Shown: piece after piece, positions 1-10,881 of the stretch
Numbering within the stretch: position 1 is the first letter of the stretch
Layout of the letters: each line of letters begins with the position of its first letter
Assembly (NCBI GenBank): GCA_003116995.1
Contig: BDSL01000105.1
Location: 62,001 to 126,000, forward strand
Length of the DNA stretch: 64,000 bases
Source of the DNA: Yamagishiella unicocca
Lineage: Eukaryota; Chlorophyta; Chlorophyceae; Chlamydomonadales; Volvocaceae
Direction of reading: 5' to 3'
Position numbers and translations under genes: made by a program
Notes under the pieces: generated by a model
Told to the model about the DNA's origin: nothing
Databases searched by the model: none
Seen by the model: the letters and a program-made list of their open reading frames with translations, nothing else

Positions 1-225
1 CGGTTCTTGTCGCCAACCCGCACCCGCTTCCCCCGCCCTCCCCCCTCCGTTCTTTTCGCGTCAACGGTTTTAATGCCACCCCCTCCCCTCCCCCCCGCAC
101 CTGCTAGCGCCCAAAACCGATTCTGCGAAAACTTTACGTGCGTCGCGTGGGGTCCTCGCTCCCTTTCGTCTCGCCGTAGCCGATATAGCTTAGCCGCTCA
201 AGGTCATATTACGACCTTCGGCTTT

Positions 226-316
226 CGTATCCCCAACCCAGTTCTCCAGCATGCATCTCAAAACTTCTGTTTTAAACGGGTTTTTTTCGGACATCCACGG
301 GTTGCCCTCGAACCCG
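226..316 (+). repeat. short dispersed repeat, type C (full-length copy)
   Basis: The copy contains, in order, TATCCCCAACCCAGTTCTCC, ATGCATCTCAAAAC, TTTAAACGG plus a T-run, ATCCACGGGTT and CCTCGAACCC. The same blocks in the same order recur at 16478-16542 and 20423-20512, and inverted at 501-552, 590-640, 21261-21320 and 28058-28090. It lies within or beside introns of the partial minus-strand gene. Confidence 0.85.
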
Positions 317-360
317 CACCTGCTCCGCCTCCTGCTCCGCCTCCCTTCTCCCCCTCGCAC

Positions 361-2118
361 CTGCTCGTCCTCCTGCCCCGGCTCCCCCAGCACACACGCG
401 ACGCAGCCCACCCTCGCGGCCAGCTCTGACGCCTCGTCCTCCAGTCGGTGCATGGAGGCGTAGGCGACCTTGGCCTCTGAGGGCCCGCGGGGGGGGGTGG
501 TCAAGAAAGACCCGTGGATGCGAGAAGAACCGTTTAGAACAGACGTTTTGAGGGCCCGGGGGCGAGGGAGGGGAGGGGTGCAGGGAAAATCCATGCACGA
601 AATAAAACCGTTTAGGACAGACGCTTTTGGAGATGCATGCTGGTGGACTTGGCTGAGGAAGCTAAAAGTCGGAGGGAAGGGAGGGAGGGGAAACCCGTGG
701 GTCGACAGATCGAGGAAGAAAGCCAAGAGGCAGTGGGGGGGAGGTTGGCCGGCCGAGCTGGGACCGCCAAGCTGGTGGGTGGGTGGGTGGGTGGGTGGGT
801 GGGTGGGTGGGTGGGTGGGTGGGTGGGTGGGTGGGTGGGTGGGTGGGTGGGTGGGTGGGTGGGTGGGTGGGTGGGTGGGTGGGTGGGTGGGTGGGTGGGT
901 GGGTGGGTGGGTGGGTGGGTGGGTGGGTGGGTGGGTGGGTGGGTGGGTTGGGGGGCGGCGTGCGGACTACCCGTCATGAGGTGTCCCGCCTCAGACCCTC
1001 AGTGCATGACGCCTGCTGGCGCCCCCGGGCCCCCGCATGGCACTTCTGTTTGTTTGTTTTCTGTTCCTTCCAACGGCCGATGACGGGCCGCCTTCACAGG
1101 TTTCGGTAGTCAATCCGAGTGCTCCAGCATGCGGCCACAACATAGAGGTCCGAAGACAATGCGCCGGCTATCCTATCCATGTCGCGTAACCGGCTTTTAT
1201 GCCCACCCCACCCGCGCACCCACGGTGGTCCCACGCCGGCCAGCACACCCGCATGGGGCCCCCGTGGTCCGCTGCTCCGGTAGCTCCGCCGTCCAGGAGC
1301 AGAGACCCGCCCGCTGCGTCCCACCCCCTCCCTCTGTCTTCCGGCATGCGCACGCAAAGCGCTTGTCCGAAAATTTATTCGCCAGTTATTTTCTGCCCTC
1401 CGTTTCCTATGCCATGTAACCGGGTCTCCTCGCCCTCTGTAGGCTGCCTGCCGCCAGAGGGCCCCCGCAGCGCAGCGCCCTCAGGAGTGAGGGTGCTGAG
1501 CAGCGCAGACACGGTGCGGTACCGTATCGTACGATGCAGTATCGAATCGTACGGTGCCGTACCATACCGTAGGATGCCGTGCCGTATCGTACGGTACGGT
1601 GTGTCCTAGAGCTTCCCAAAAAATTGAATTTGGACGTCCTAAGTTGCCAGCGCAGGCGCTTGCGAGGGCTTCCGGGTACCAGGGACGAACGTTCGCCATG
1701 TGGCGTGTGGCTTCCTGCTGTGTGCTGTGTGCTGTGTGCGGCGTGCGGCGTGCAGGGGGCTCGGGCGGTCCCGCTGTGTGGCCGCACCTCTGAAGGCGCA
1801 CGGCGCCACGCGGACCTCCAACACACATTCACATCCGCCGAAACCACATGCTCCACTGACCCCCAACACCTCACCCATCCCTCGCCTTCCCGCCCCCCGC
1901 CCCCCGCCCGCACTACCCGCAGCAAACTCTCCCAGCGACCCTCATTTCCCCCTGGCTGGTTTCCTGTGTCGCATAACCGGGTCTACCCTCCCTGGCCCTC
2001 GCCCACCCTCGAAGCGCCCCTCCTTGTTGAGCTTCTGCGCCAGGTGGTGCATCGCAACAGCCTCCGCCTCCAGCTGCCGTACTCGCTGTGCATCCAGCTC
2101 CAGTGCGGTATCGGCCAT
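361..2118 (-). CDS. 5' part of an unrecognised coiled-coil protein (partial, runs off left edge)
   Basis: Two minus-strand exons are supported: 2118-2007 and 476-361. Exon 1 starts at an ATG (MADTALELDAQRV) and ends G|GTGGGC with one leftover base. The second exon follows TCAG, starts with two bases and ends CAG|GTGCGA, so the phases join exactly. The 76 residues are charged and helical, with heptad-like spacing (RVRQLEAEAVAMHHLAQ..., then MHRLEDEASELAARVG), suggesting a coiled coil. No family was recognised. The 1.5-kb intron holds the GGGT microsatellite and several short dispersed repeats. Nothing convincing was found left of 361, so later exons probably lie outside the window. The ATG at 2118 was chosen because the reading frame upstream of it (to 2376) looks like 5' UTR. 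The gene diverges from RPF2 across about 500 bp. The exons are likely real; the gene identity is unknown. Confidence 0.55.
501..552 (-). repeat. short dispersed repeat, type C (truncated)
   Basis: This is an inverted-orientation copy containing GACCCGTGGATGCGAGAAG and CCGTTTAGAACAGACGTTTT. It lies in the large intron of the left-edge gene, 25 bp from that gene's exon at 476-361. Confidence 0.8.
590..640 (-). repeat. short dispersed repeat, type C (diverged)
   Basis: This inverted copy contains AAACCGTTTAGGACAGACGC and GAGATGCATGCTGG. Past 640 it continues into the diverged outer part of the element (a CAGCCAAGTCCACCAG block on the minus strand). Confidence 0.7.
773..949 (+). repeat. (GGGT)n microsatellite, about 44 copies
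   Basis: This is an essentially uninterrupted tetranucleotide tract. The G-rich strand is the plus strand and could fold into G-quadruplexes. It is intronic in the minus-strand gene, so the nascent transcript would carry ACCC. Long open frames across it (Gly-Trp-Val or Thr-His-Pro repeats) are artefacts of the repeat. Confidence 0.98.
1512..1605. repeat. CGTAC/CGTATCG self-complementary repeat cluster
   Basis: About seven degenerate copies of a palindrome-rich word (GGTACCGTATCGTACGATGC, CGAATCGTACGGTGCC, GCCGTATCGTACGG) lie in tandem. It is intronic in the left-edge gene. Confidence 0.8.
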
Positions 2119-2620
2119 CGCTAGAGGGTCAGCTGTGGCGGGGGCCTCAGCCGACGAGGCTGCGCGCGTCGCCTGGGGGGCCCGGCGGACACTGCCGAGC
2201 TGCAGTGCTCGCGCTGGCCACAGGGGACCGCAAGGGGCCGCCCCGCTAGGCGCTGCGCAGTTGCGGTGTCCCCGCAAAGGTTTAGACGTCGGCGCGGCGA
2301 TGCGGCATAGGGTCCACGTCATAGCCTCTCGCGATGGCCACTGGATGGTCGCACTGAAGCCGACCAGCGTGCTCACGGATGTAAAATGACTACTAAAACC
2401 TGTATATATTTTTGGTGTTGTGATCTGGGTCGGTGTTGAGGATGTACGAAGGCCTGGACAAGCCGAACGGCAAGCCTATAAGGGCCTCCCAAAGTCCGCC
2501 GGGACTGGTATAAAAAGGCTTGGCATCCAGACATTCGATGTAATTGTCTGGACAAACCACACTTCGTGGTTCAGGTTTGTGTGCGATTTGGGCTGGGGCC
2601 CGTCTGAAGGTCTAGTAGGA
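2119..2620. other. divergent spacer between the left-edge gene and RPF2
   Basis: This 502-bp spacer separates two start codons that point away from each other. It holds the likely 5' UTRs and promoters of both genes, including TATATATTT at about 2402 and the TATAAAAAGG described separately. No open frame here has coding character. Confidence 0.6.
2509..2518 (+). promoter_or_regulatory. candidate TATA box for RPF2
   Basis: TATAAAAAGG lies about 110 bp upstream of the RPF2 ATG at 2621, leaving room for an 80-bp 5' UTR. The spacing and sequence fit a eukaryotic TATA box. No transcription start data are available. Confidence 0.5.
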
Positions 2621-5065
2621 ATGAAGACCGAAGACGCAACGCCGCTTGTGCCTGGGCAAACGAAGCTTGTGACGGCAAAGACGCGGAGGGGAAAGCGCCT
2701 ACTAGAGAGCAGGGCACCAAAGGCGGTGAGCTTGGCCGGGGGGCGGGGGGCCGCATCCGATAGCTTTCTCTGCACATTCTGGCGCTATGATGAACGCAGC
2801 CTAACTTTCTGACACCTCTTGTGCGAGGGCTTACGCCCGTTGAACGTAATTATGCTGATGTATCTGAGCGCCTATGCATATTGCACTCGCATCGGGGGGC
2901 GGCGGGGTTGTCGGCGGAGGCGGCGCGCGAACTATGTTTCCGTGGCCTTTGATTACATAAGCGGGGGTTTACCACATCGGTTCTGCCTTGTTGTCCTGCC
3001 ACTATCGTTTGCTTGTCGTCGGGCACGTCCGAAAGCCCGCCGCCGCATCATTGCATGTGCAGGTTGAAGACGCAAAGCGCGCCCTATTCTTGTATGGTAA
3101 TCAGACCAGCCAAGTGGTTAAGGAAGTCCTTACGGACCTCTTCCAGCTTAAGCGGGTGGGTTCGCGAGCGCCTCTCTGCGGTGCATGCTCGTTGTTCCGG
3201 CTGCTGTCAACGAATCTTATTTCCCCTTGCAGCTAGAAGGACAAAAATTCACTCGTAAGAATGAAAACGTTCGTCCCTTTGAGGCTGGCGGCGAGACGAG
3301 CTTGGAGTTCTACTGTCAACGGAGCAATTGCCCACTCTTTGTCCTCGGCAGCCACTCCAAAAAGCGGCCACACAACCTGGTGATCGGCCGCATGTTCGAT
3401 TTCCACTTGTATGACGCGCTAGAGCTGGGTGTGGACGAGTTCAAGGCCATCAAGGACTTCGGGGCAGCAGGCACCGGAGCGCAGCTAGGCAACAAGGTAC
3501 GACACCACCTGCACCTACTGCAGGCCGACTACGTTCGCTACACCGTAGGACCTCCGATGAAATGGTCGGAGACACATTTCGGCACGGGCGGGCAGATACT
3601 CGTGCCGCGGCGGCGGCCGCCGCCGCAGCCGCCGCCGGTTGTACACACCATGTCCATGCGCCCCCCACCCCAACCGCGACCCCCCGGCCGCACCCCTCCC
3701 CCGACTGCACCTCCCGCTTCGCAGCCCTGCATCATCTTCGTGGGGGAGAAGTTCGAGAGCGTCCCTGCCATGGCTCTGGCCAAGTCGCTGCTGCTGGACA
3801 TGTTCCGAGGCGAGCCTGTGGAGAAGATCAACCTGGCGGGGATAGACCGGGTGTTCATGGCGGGTGAGGCGGGGGGAAGCGGGCAAGGAGGCGGGGCTGA
3901 GGTGGATGGTGGTGCTGGAGGGACGTCACAGTGCCTTGCCTGGCGGGAGGTGGGAGTCGTGCCTGGCGGACATGACCTCTAAGTCCTGACGTCACCTCCC
4001 CTTTGCTCCAAACCCCCACGGCCCCACCGCCTAACGTCACCTCCCCTTTGCTCCCACCCCCCACGGCCCCACCGCCTGACGCCATCTTGCCCTTTGCTCC
4101 CAACCCCCGTGGCCCCACCGCCTGACGCCACCTCCTCCGCGTCTTCCCATCCCCCCTCCATCCTGTCCCTGTCGTGTAAACGGTTTTTGTGCCACTCCCC
4201 CCCCTCCGCCCGCACAGTCGCCGTAGACGACACCCGGTTGCAGCTGCGGCAGTACTCGATCCGCTTCAAGAAGAGCGGCACCCGCATCCCGCGGGTGGCG
4301 CTGCAGGAGATGGGTCCGCGCATGGCGATGAGCGTGCGGCGCTACCGACAGGCCCCCAGCGACATGCAGCAGGAGGCAATGAAGCAGCCCAGGGTGGGCA
4401 AGAAGAAGGTACGGCACTCGGGGCCACGGCGGAGGCGGGGGACCCGGATAGCTGGGTTACCTGGGGTCCGGCCGGACGTCGGATGGGCAACCCCTGGTCG
4501 CCATCCCGAACGACGTGTTGGCGATGACGCACCGACGCGCACACGTGCATCGGGCTCACTACGAACTCTGGGGGTTATTTTATTTCCATTGGCGGCGCGG
4601 CATGGAACAACCCCATCCTATCACGGACACCCGGATAGGGTATATGTGCTCTTGCTCTGTCGGCGTTTTTACGGGTCTGGCAGCGTTGTCGAGAGCGCTC
4701 TCAGAGCTGTGCATGGCTGCATGGTCGCTTCCTTGACTGACCAACTCGATGCGTGCTCAGCCCTTGCGTGCGATCGCAAAGCTGTCCTCTCACCGCACCA
4801 CCCGGCCCCTCTCACAGCCCCACCCCGTCCCTCCCATGTCGTGTTTGTTGGCGCGCAGCAAAAGAACGTGTCGTCCGACTCCTTGGACGGAAAGGTTGGT
4901 CGGATCTACATGCCCAAGCAAAACATGGAGACGCTGGGGCTGTCCAAGTACAAGGGCACCAAGCGGGAGCGGCGAGATACCGCGCGGGAGGCTTCGGAGG
5001 CCAAGAAGCGGCCCAAGGGGTCTCAGGAGCAGCAGGCAGGCGCAGCGGGGTCCGACGACGAGTGA
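2621..5065 (+). CDS. RPF2: Ribosome production factor 2 homologue (Brix domain)
   Basis: Nucleolar factor that, with Rrs1, loads the 5S RNP onto pre-60S ribosomes. Six exons: 2621-2725, 3063-3155, 3233-3496, 3725-3863, 4218-4408 and 4859-5065, giving 332 residues, close to the usual family length. The N-terminus (VTAKTRRGKRLLESRAPK) leads into the Brix domain at about residue 35. Family signatures are KRALFLYGNQTSQVVKEVL, LFVLGSHSKKRPHNLVIGRM (exon 3) and the late-domain LRQYSIRFKKSGTRIPRVAL (exon 5). The C-terminal tail is Lys/Arg/Glu-rich and ends GSDDE. All introns are GT..AG and all phases join. The ATG at 2621 gives the family-like basic N-terminus and follows a TATA box. Intron 4 ends in a type A dispersed repeat (about 4170-4205) just before the acceptor at 4217. 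Expression is probably constitutive or growth-linked. Confidence 0.97.
4170..4210 (+). repeat. short dispersed repeat, type A, at the 3' end of RPF2 intron 4
   Basis: CTGTCGTGTAAACGG plus a T-run and GTGCCAC, followed by a C-run, run straight into the CGCACAG acceptor at 4217. The element is in sense orientation and forms the polypyrimidine tract. Confidence 0.85.
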
Positions 5066-6820
5066 AGGAGGGCGGCGGTGTCCGCTGGGGCTGCTGGGGA
5101 CTGGGTGTAGTGAAGGGTACACGATGGAGGACTACAGCGGGGTGGAGTGTTGGGGTGCGGGTTGGGGTTGGGGTGGAGATCGTGAGAAGGGGGCGTCAGA
5201 GGCGGTGGTGGTACCGGTGGCGGCGGCGCTGAGATGTGTCGTGGAGCAGCGAGGCTGCAGCGGAGTCGTGGAAGCGCCCAACCGGGTCAGCCGACAACAT
5301 GGACCGACCCGACTGGCGAGTCGCAGTTGTGACAGGTTGTCGTACTGCTGCACACACCTCCTCCATCCACCGGGCCTGAGTGGGTCAGTGTCTTCAACGG
5401 ACTGCCAGCACGGCACCACTTTCTCGGCCTCTGCCAATCAAGGGAGTCTGGTGGAGGAGGCGCCAATCCGACACCCTCAGCGCGGCCTCCACGGGTTTAC
5501 GTGCACTCACGCAGCCGAGCAGGCCGCACTGTGCTGGCACCGAAGCGCTCGGCGTTCTGGCAGCCTTGGGTTTTTCTAGCTTTTACTAATGCCCCCATTG
5601 ACCATGACGTGTGCGAGTGCGGTTGGTTGTGTTGTTTTCGCCGGGCGGCGCGACGCGCCTCATACAGGCACGCGCGTTGCCCAGTTGCTGCTGGGACTGA
5701 TTCTTTGACGTAACGTGACGCTTAGTGGCGCCAGTTGGCGCCACGGGCCCTGCTTGACGATGTTTCGTGCTGGAGGCGATCACAGCGCTGGGCGCCGGGA
5801 CTAGCGCCGGGCTGGCGCGATTTGGTCGGTGGCCCGTGTGCGCTTGTACTCGCATATTGCCTGTTTAGGATCGCGCGGCGCGGGGCGGACGGCCCCGCTT
5901 AATTGGCCAGCTAGCTGCCTGCAAAGCCGCGCTCGAAGGTGCTCAAGCAGCAACGGGATCCAGTGCGGAGCTGAGCTGACCTGGCCTAAATCCTGACTTT
6001 GTTTTGGATGTCGAGACGGAAGTACTGGCGTAGGGGGGCTGCGTATTAGGGTGACCGATAAGCGGCAGTGGTAGTCGCGGAATGGTAACACCAGGTGCGG
6101 CAGAGCAAGGGGCGCTAGAAATCCCCCAGGCAATGCTCCAATATGTTGTTGCCTGGTGCTACGCGCTTGCTATAGGCATCTAGCGCTTGCTGTAGGCATC
6201 TAGGCAGGAAGCCGCTTATGGTGGCGTCGGCGTGCAAAAATGCCGAGTGATTCATGTAGAAAGGTACGACACACGGATGCGCTTCTCAGTTTTGCAGTGT
6301 GTCGGGACGGCCAGTGCGGCTCGCAGTAAAGTTCTGAGAGCTTGGGTCGACAGCATTTGCAACGCACAAACGGGTCCCGTGCTGATCGCCATCCTGAGGT
6401 CGCAGGGAGAACAGCTCACGAGGGCCCCCGAGCGCAGGTGTGCCGGTTATCCCTAGGGTATACAGGGAAATAGGGTTGACGAGCAGCAAGCAGGTCGGAG
6501 AGCAAAGCGCGGCGCTCGGATGGAGTTGCAGTTCACCTGTTTGTCAATTTACACCCGCCTTGGGACATCTCGGCCGCACAGGAAGCAGCCCCGCCCAGCC
6601 CCGCCAGCTACTGGCCCCGTAGCATCTTCGGTTCATATGCATGGCTTCCGTACACCGTACGTGATGCTGCTCCTAACAGCAAGGAGAGGCGTATCGCCAT
6701 GGACGGCTTCGCACAGCCCCACGCACGTCTAGGCCACGTGCACTTGAGACGAGTGCCGTATCATTCGAGGGCAGCGTGTGGTGCCAACGCACTTAAGGAT
6801 GTCGCGTCATTTCACTGCCA

Positions 6821-7015
6821 TCGACAAATTACCGTCAAAACCATCATTAGCCAATAGCATGTTAGTTCTACTTCGGTTGGGTCGTAGTAAGGCTCGTTTT
6901 GGGCCCTGATCGTAGCGCGACGCGGCACAGGGCCCAAAACGAGCCTTACTACGACCCAACCGAAGTAGAACTAACATGCTAGTGGCTAATGATGGTTTTG
7001 ACGGTAATTTGTCGA
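6821..7015. repeat. near-perfect inverted repeat, 88-bp arms, 19-nt loop
   Basis: Left arm 6821-6908 and right arm 6928-7015 are reverse complements at 87 of 88 positions; the one mismatch is A6854 opposite G6982. The loop is 6909-6927. The arms begin TCGACAAATTACCG and end in mirror image. No target-site duplication flanks it. A transcript would fold into one long hairpin, as in long-stem small-RNA precursors of Chlamydomonas. Alternatives are a foldback/MITE-type element or an assembly palindrome. No protein-coding reading of it is credible. Confidence 0.97.
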
Positions 7016-8734
7016 ACCCGTCACATAGTTTGTTCATTGTGCAGCTCTCTCGTGTGACAAGGAAGGCCGAGTCCACTACGAGCAGAGCGTTACATCCTTG
7101 ATATTCCCCCCATGTTCCTTCACATGTGATGGTGTCGCTATTCCCTGCCGCCACGTTCTTGTTGCCGGTGCGACCAAAGCGCCAGGGAACGCTGTAAGGC
7201 GCGGTATTAAGGCGACGCCTCCCGGACAAATAAAAAGTCCCTGGCCACGCACGCGTGCTGCCATAAAAACCAAAGGCTGTAACTGCCCATCCGTCGCTTT
7301 CCTTTCACCAAATATCAAGTCCCTGCAACAACATATCCAAATTATATGAGTTACCTACCAAACGCGCGAAAGAATAAAGGAAAGCTACCATCTCTACTAA
7401 CGGTGATGCTTATTGTTGAGAACCTGCAGCAAAGACAAAGGCCGTGAGTACGCACAGAACGCAAAGGGCGTTTCCGGCCGCAGCCAGTTCAAACACAGTC
7501 AGACGACCCGCAAATCGAGGTATGCGCCCAGAGGGATGGGCATCCGTACAGCCACAATGCGCAGCCGGACCTTCCAACACCCTCGATGGCGGTCACGGCT
7601 ATGCAGCAACAGCACCGGCGCGACCGGATGGCCTCCTCTCGCGACGCAACCCACAGGACTAAGAATACAGGGCGGGAACGACAGACCCAAATCTGGTCTG
7701 CGATGCACTATCTGTCAGGAAAGGAACTGCGGCAAAAACAAATCTATACAAAGAATTCAAGGGTGCAAAGGAAAGAAACCTTCGTCAATTGAACGGCGCG
7801 GAAGTGCGACATTGGCGACTCTCCAGCTGCCGAATCCCCGTCAACCGCCCGGGCCGTTTCACACCATCCAGGCCAAAAAAATAACTGCAGGCACGCTTCC
7901 ATCCCTCGACGCCCACCGCGCTGCGGTGGAGAGGGGCATCCAAGACCCTTCTACGCTGCGGCCCACACCACACAGGCCGAATGCACTGCACCATCTTGCG
8001 CGGGTTCACTTGGGATCGAGCATCATCCATTAGTGTCCGTCCGTCCGCGAATGTCGGCCTGTCGTACTGTCAGCCGCATCACATCACCAAATAAGGTCAG
8101 CAGGGACAATGTCCTGTGTCGTCCCCTTCGTGCACTCGACTCTAAACACACCTCGAAACTCACCCCAGTGCCGCGCCCTTCGTTGCGCCTACCAGCCATT
8201 ATGCCGGCGAGCCTGCCGCATGGGCCGTAATCGCCGCGCATTGGCATAACGCCATTGCCAAATGCAACGATTTCTGTCCCAGCTCAACTCCAGACGGTCC
8301 GACACCTTTGCATCGTGCAGGCCTCAATGCGCTCGCATGCATGTGCCTCTGCGCCGCATATGCGCAGCGCGCCACACTGACACATCCCCTCCTCCACAAT
8401 ACACGCGGCAAGCACATAACGCAGATTGCAAACCCCCTCGAGCACATATCGCTAAAACTCTGGATTTCAATGACGCATTGATACGCTACGACACTACCAC
8501 CGTGCTAAAACACATTCGCTTCCCCTCCAAGTCCGGCAGAAGCACAAACGCATCGGGACGTACGATTCCATGCATCGCTACCATTAACAAACAATTCTCA
8601 ATCAACCGGCACACGAACGCTCGGACGGAGGAGACAGGTGCAGACCCCTCTCTTGCTTGTCGCCGCGCCCCGCTGCTCCATGATACTTCAAGATTCTGAT
8701 ATGCCACCGCTCTGATAACCGGTCCACCACGATG

Positions 8735-8742
8735 TATAAAAG
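8735..8742 (+). promoter_or_regulatory. candidate TATA box facing the 3' end of the MYB gene
   Basis: TATAAAAG followed by CTGTACCCTGCCCCTGCC lies 270 bp beyond the MYB stop codon on the opposite strand. If used, it would start a transcript antisense to the MYB gene. This rests on the motif alone. Confidence 0.25.
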
Positions 8743-9014
8743 CTGTACCCTGCCCCTGCCAGACTGAAGGCAGCTGGCTGGCGCTACCGCCACCTGTCCA
8801 ACAAATACGGAATGCCGTCGGCACAAAGAACTCTACTGTTCAACAAACTAATCCTAGCATGTTTAACTACGACCGACGCAGCCGCTCTGCGCTATCGATT
8901 ACCATGTCCTGACCCGCAAATGCCCATGCAAGGCGAGCCATGCGGCCACCACCACCCGCTGCCGAGGCACAGAACACGCCACCGTACAGCGTCATGCCGC
9001 GCCGAGGGAGGGCC

Positions 9015-10881
9015 TCACAATGACCCCGCCAGGCTCTTAAGCGCCAGCATGATCTGTGCCGCCTGGACCTCGGTGCAGCTGGCTGTCTTGTCGTCCTCGT
9101 CATCGCCCTGCCCACCATCGTCTTCGTCCTCGAACCGCTCAAAGCGCTCCGACATGGGGCTGCCCTGCATGCTCTCCTCGGCGCTATCCGTCGCCCAACC
9201 GAGCTGCTTGTGGATGCGGTGGTGGTGCTGGCGCACCGACGGCTGCTGAGGGTGCGGCTCGACGCTCGCCGATACGGCACCAGGCACCTCCGGCGCAGGG
9301 GCTCCGGCGCCCGCGGGTGAGGGGGAGCGCTTGCGCGACTGGTGGGGTGCGGCCGCAGCTGCTGGCCGCACTGCTGCGAAAGTGATGATTCGGGGCCGCT
9401 TGCGAGCCTCCGCGGGGGGGGCCGGGGCCGCGATCGTAGGAGCGGCAGGCATCGAAGCGGCCGACCCCTCCAAGGAGCGCTGCAGGTCTAGCATAAGCCC
9501 CTCGTGCGAGCTGCTGGACGAGCAGGGCGACGGAGCTGCCGTACATGGCGCCGACGCGTCAAATGGCCTCTCCTCAGAAACTTCGCCCGCGGGCGCTCCA
9601 CGGGCGCGCTTGGCCGCCCGGCCAGCTGGCGCCACAACGGCCCCGGCTACTGGCGGCTCCGCCGGCGGGATGCCCGCGGCAGCCCCCTTGCCGGCGGGCG
9701 CTGGCGCCCCCGCGGCGGGCCCGGGTCCCGGCAGCAGCGCGATGCGAACCATGTAGTCCTTCAGCACGCACGACTGCGGCACCGTGCCGCCGCGGCCATT
9801 GCACTTGTCGTTGTCTTTACGACGCAAGGTGGCGTTCCCTGTACGTCAGCACACGAGGCCACAAGTTTGTCGGTGCCCAGAACGCACGCGTCGTGCGTAA
9901 GCTGTGCCCGCAGGAGCCCGCTGTGCGAAGCATGCCATGCCGCTGCGTACCGAGCGACAGTCGCTTCAACGCCGTGTGCTGATATGTGGGTAGTGAGCAA
10001 GCATGGGTAGTGGGGGCAAGCAAAATGTTTCCACGTGCAGGTCGTTTTCATCATTTGTTGGTTCGCGTTAGGTCTCGCAGCAGGACGCACCAAGACGCAC
10101 CAAAGCCAGGTGTATGGCGACCACGGCACCCTTCCCGCCGCCACGCCACCGCTTGCGGTCATACACCCACATACGCGACGCCTCAAGACGCGTAACCAGC
10201 ACTCACAATGATTCTTAACAGCGTTCTCGGTGCGACCCTGGATGACCTTTGCGATGTCGGACCAGCGGTTGCCGTACCGCAAGTGCGCAGCTACTAGCAG
10301 CGACTCCTCCTCATCCGTCCAGGCGTCCTGAAGGGGCATCAAGGCGGGGTGTATGGGTATTCCTCACGTCCTGAATCCCGCCGTGGGAGGGGGCCCTAAT
10401 GAGGCAGCAGCAGCGCTGCCTATATGACGGGGCGCACCTTCTTGATGTCCGGGCGAAGGTGGTGGTTGTAGCGCTCCCTGCATTGCTTGCCTATGCGGCC
10501 AGAGTCTGTTGGCTTTCCCAAGGCTGCATTGAGGTGACGGGCAATTACGCTCCAGTTTCCCTCGCCGAACTCCTCGACCAACCTGTAGCCGTAGCGCGTT
10601 CGACACATTCCGAGTACAGCCGTTGGAGGTGTTAGCACGAAAGAGCTTTAGGCATATGTTGCACATCGACGATTTGTGCACCGGAACGTGCCATGAAAGC
10701 TCTCCGACATGTCGGTCCGCACGTAACGCCCCCACCTTTTCAAAATCTGATCCTCCGCATTAGTCCAGCCACCCTTCACTTTCGCAAGGGGGTAGCGCCT
10801 TCGCCTCTCGTGCTGCGAATCGGTCTCCACGGACATACTGAGCGAACAGGCTCCGCGGCTGTGAAGAAGGGCGGGAGGCAC
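9015..10881 (-). CDS. R2R3-MYB transcription factor (MYB98/115/118-like DNA-binding domain)
   Basis: Probable nuclear sequence-specific DNA-binding regulator. Four exons on the minus strand: 10881-10736, 10582-10438, 10327-10207 and 9838-9015, giving 411 residues. The first MYB repeat starts KVKGGWTNAEDQILKRLVEE and ends GRIGKQCRERYNHHLRPDIK. The second is DAWTDEEESLLVAAHLRYGN to GRTENAVKNHWNATLRRKD, and its last Trp codon is split across intron 3 and restored by splicing. The KQCRERYNHHLRPDIKK signature resembles the land-plant MYB98/115/118 group. There is no R1 repeat. The C-terminal 270 residues are Ala/Pro-rich and disordered, with basic patches (AAKRARG, EARKRPRI, SRKRSPSP) that may be nuclear signals and an acidic stretch (FEDEDDGGQGDDEDD) that may activate transcription. 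The start could be the later in-frame Met (MSVETDSQHE). The gene diverges from CENH3. Confidence 0.93.

Larger units (their letters stand above)
5066..9014. other. 3.9-kb non-coding spacer between convergent RPF2 and MYB
   Basis: It should hold the 3' UTRs of both genes. It contains a 20-bp direct duplication (6163-6182, 6183-6202), the 88-bp inverted repeat at 6821-7015 and a TATAAAAG at 8735. Open frames at 7413-8033, 8262-8699 and 8812-9249 lack recognisable domains, sit in lower-GC DNA without the codon bias of the neighbouring exons, and overlap frames of similar length on the other strand. They were not called. A small non-coding RNA gene cannot be excluded. Confidence 0.6.

Noticed and set aside
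612..1109. Long open frames of Gly-Gly-Trp-Val or Pro-Thr-His repeats
   Set aside because: They are produced by the GGGT microsatellite, which is open in several frames on both strands. No flanking coding signal.
7413..8699. Several frames of 60-206 codons between the hairpin and the MYB gene
   Set aside because: They overlap on both strands, have no domain, and lack the GC3-rich codon use of the neighbouring exons.
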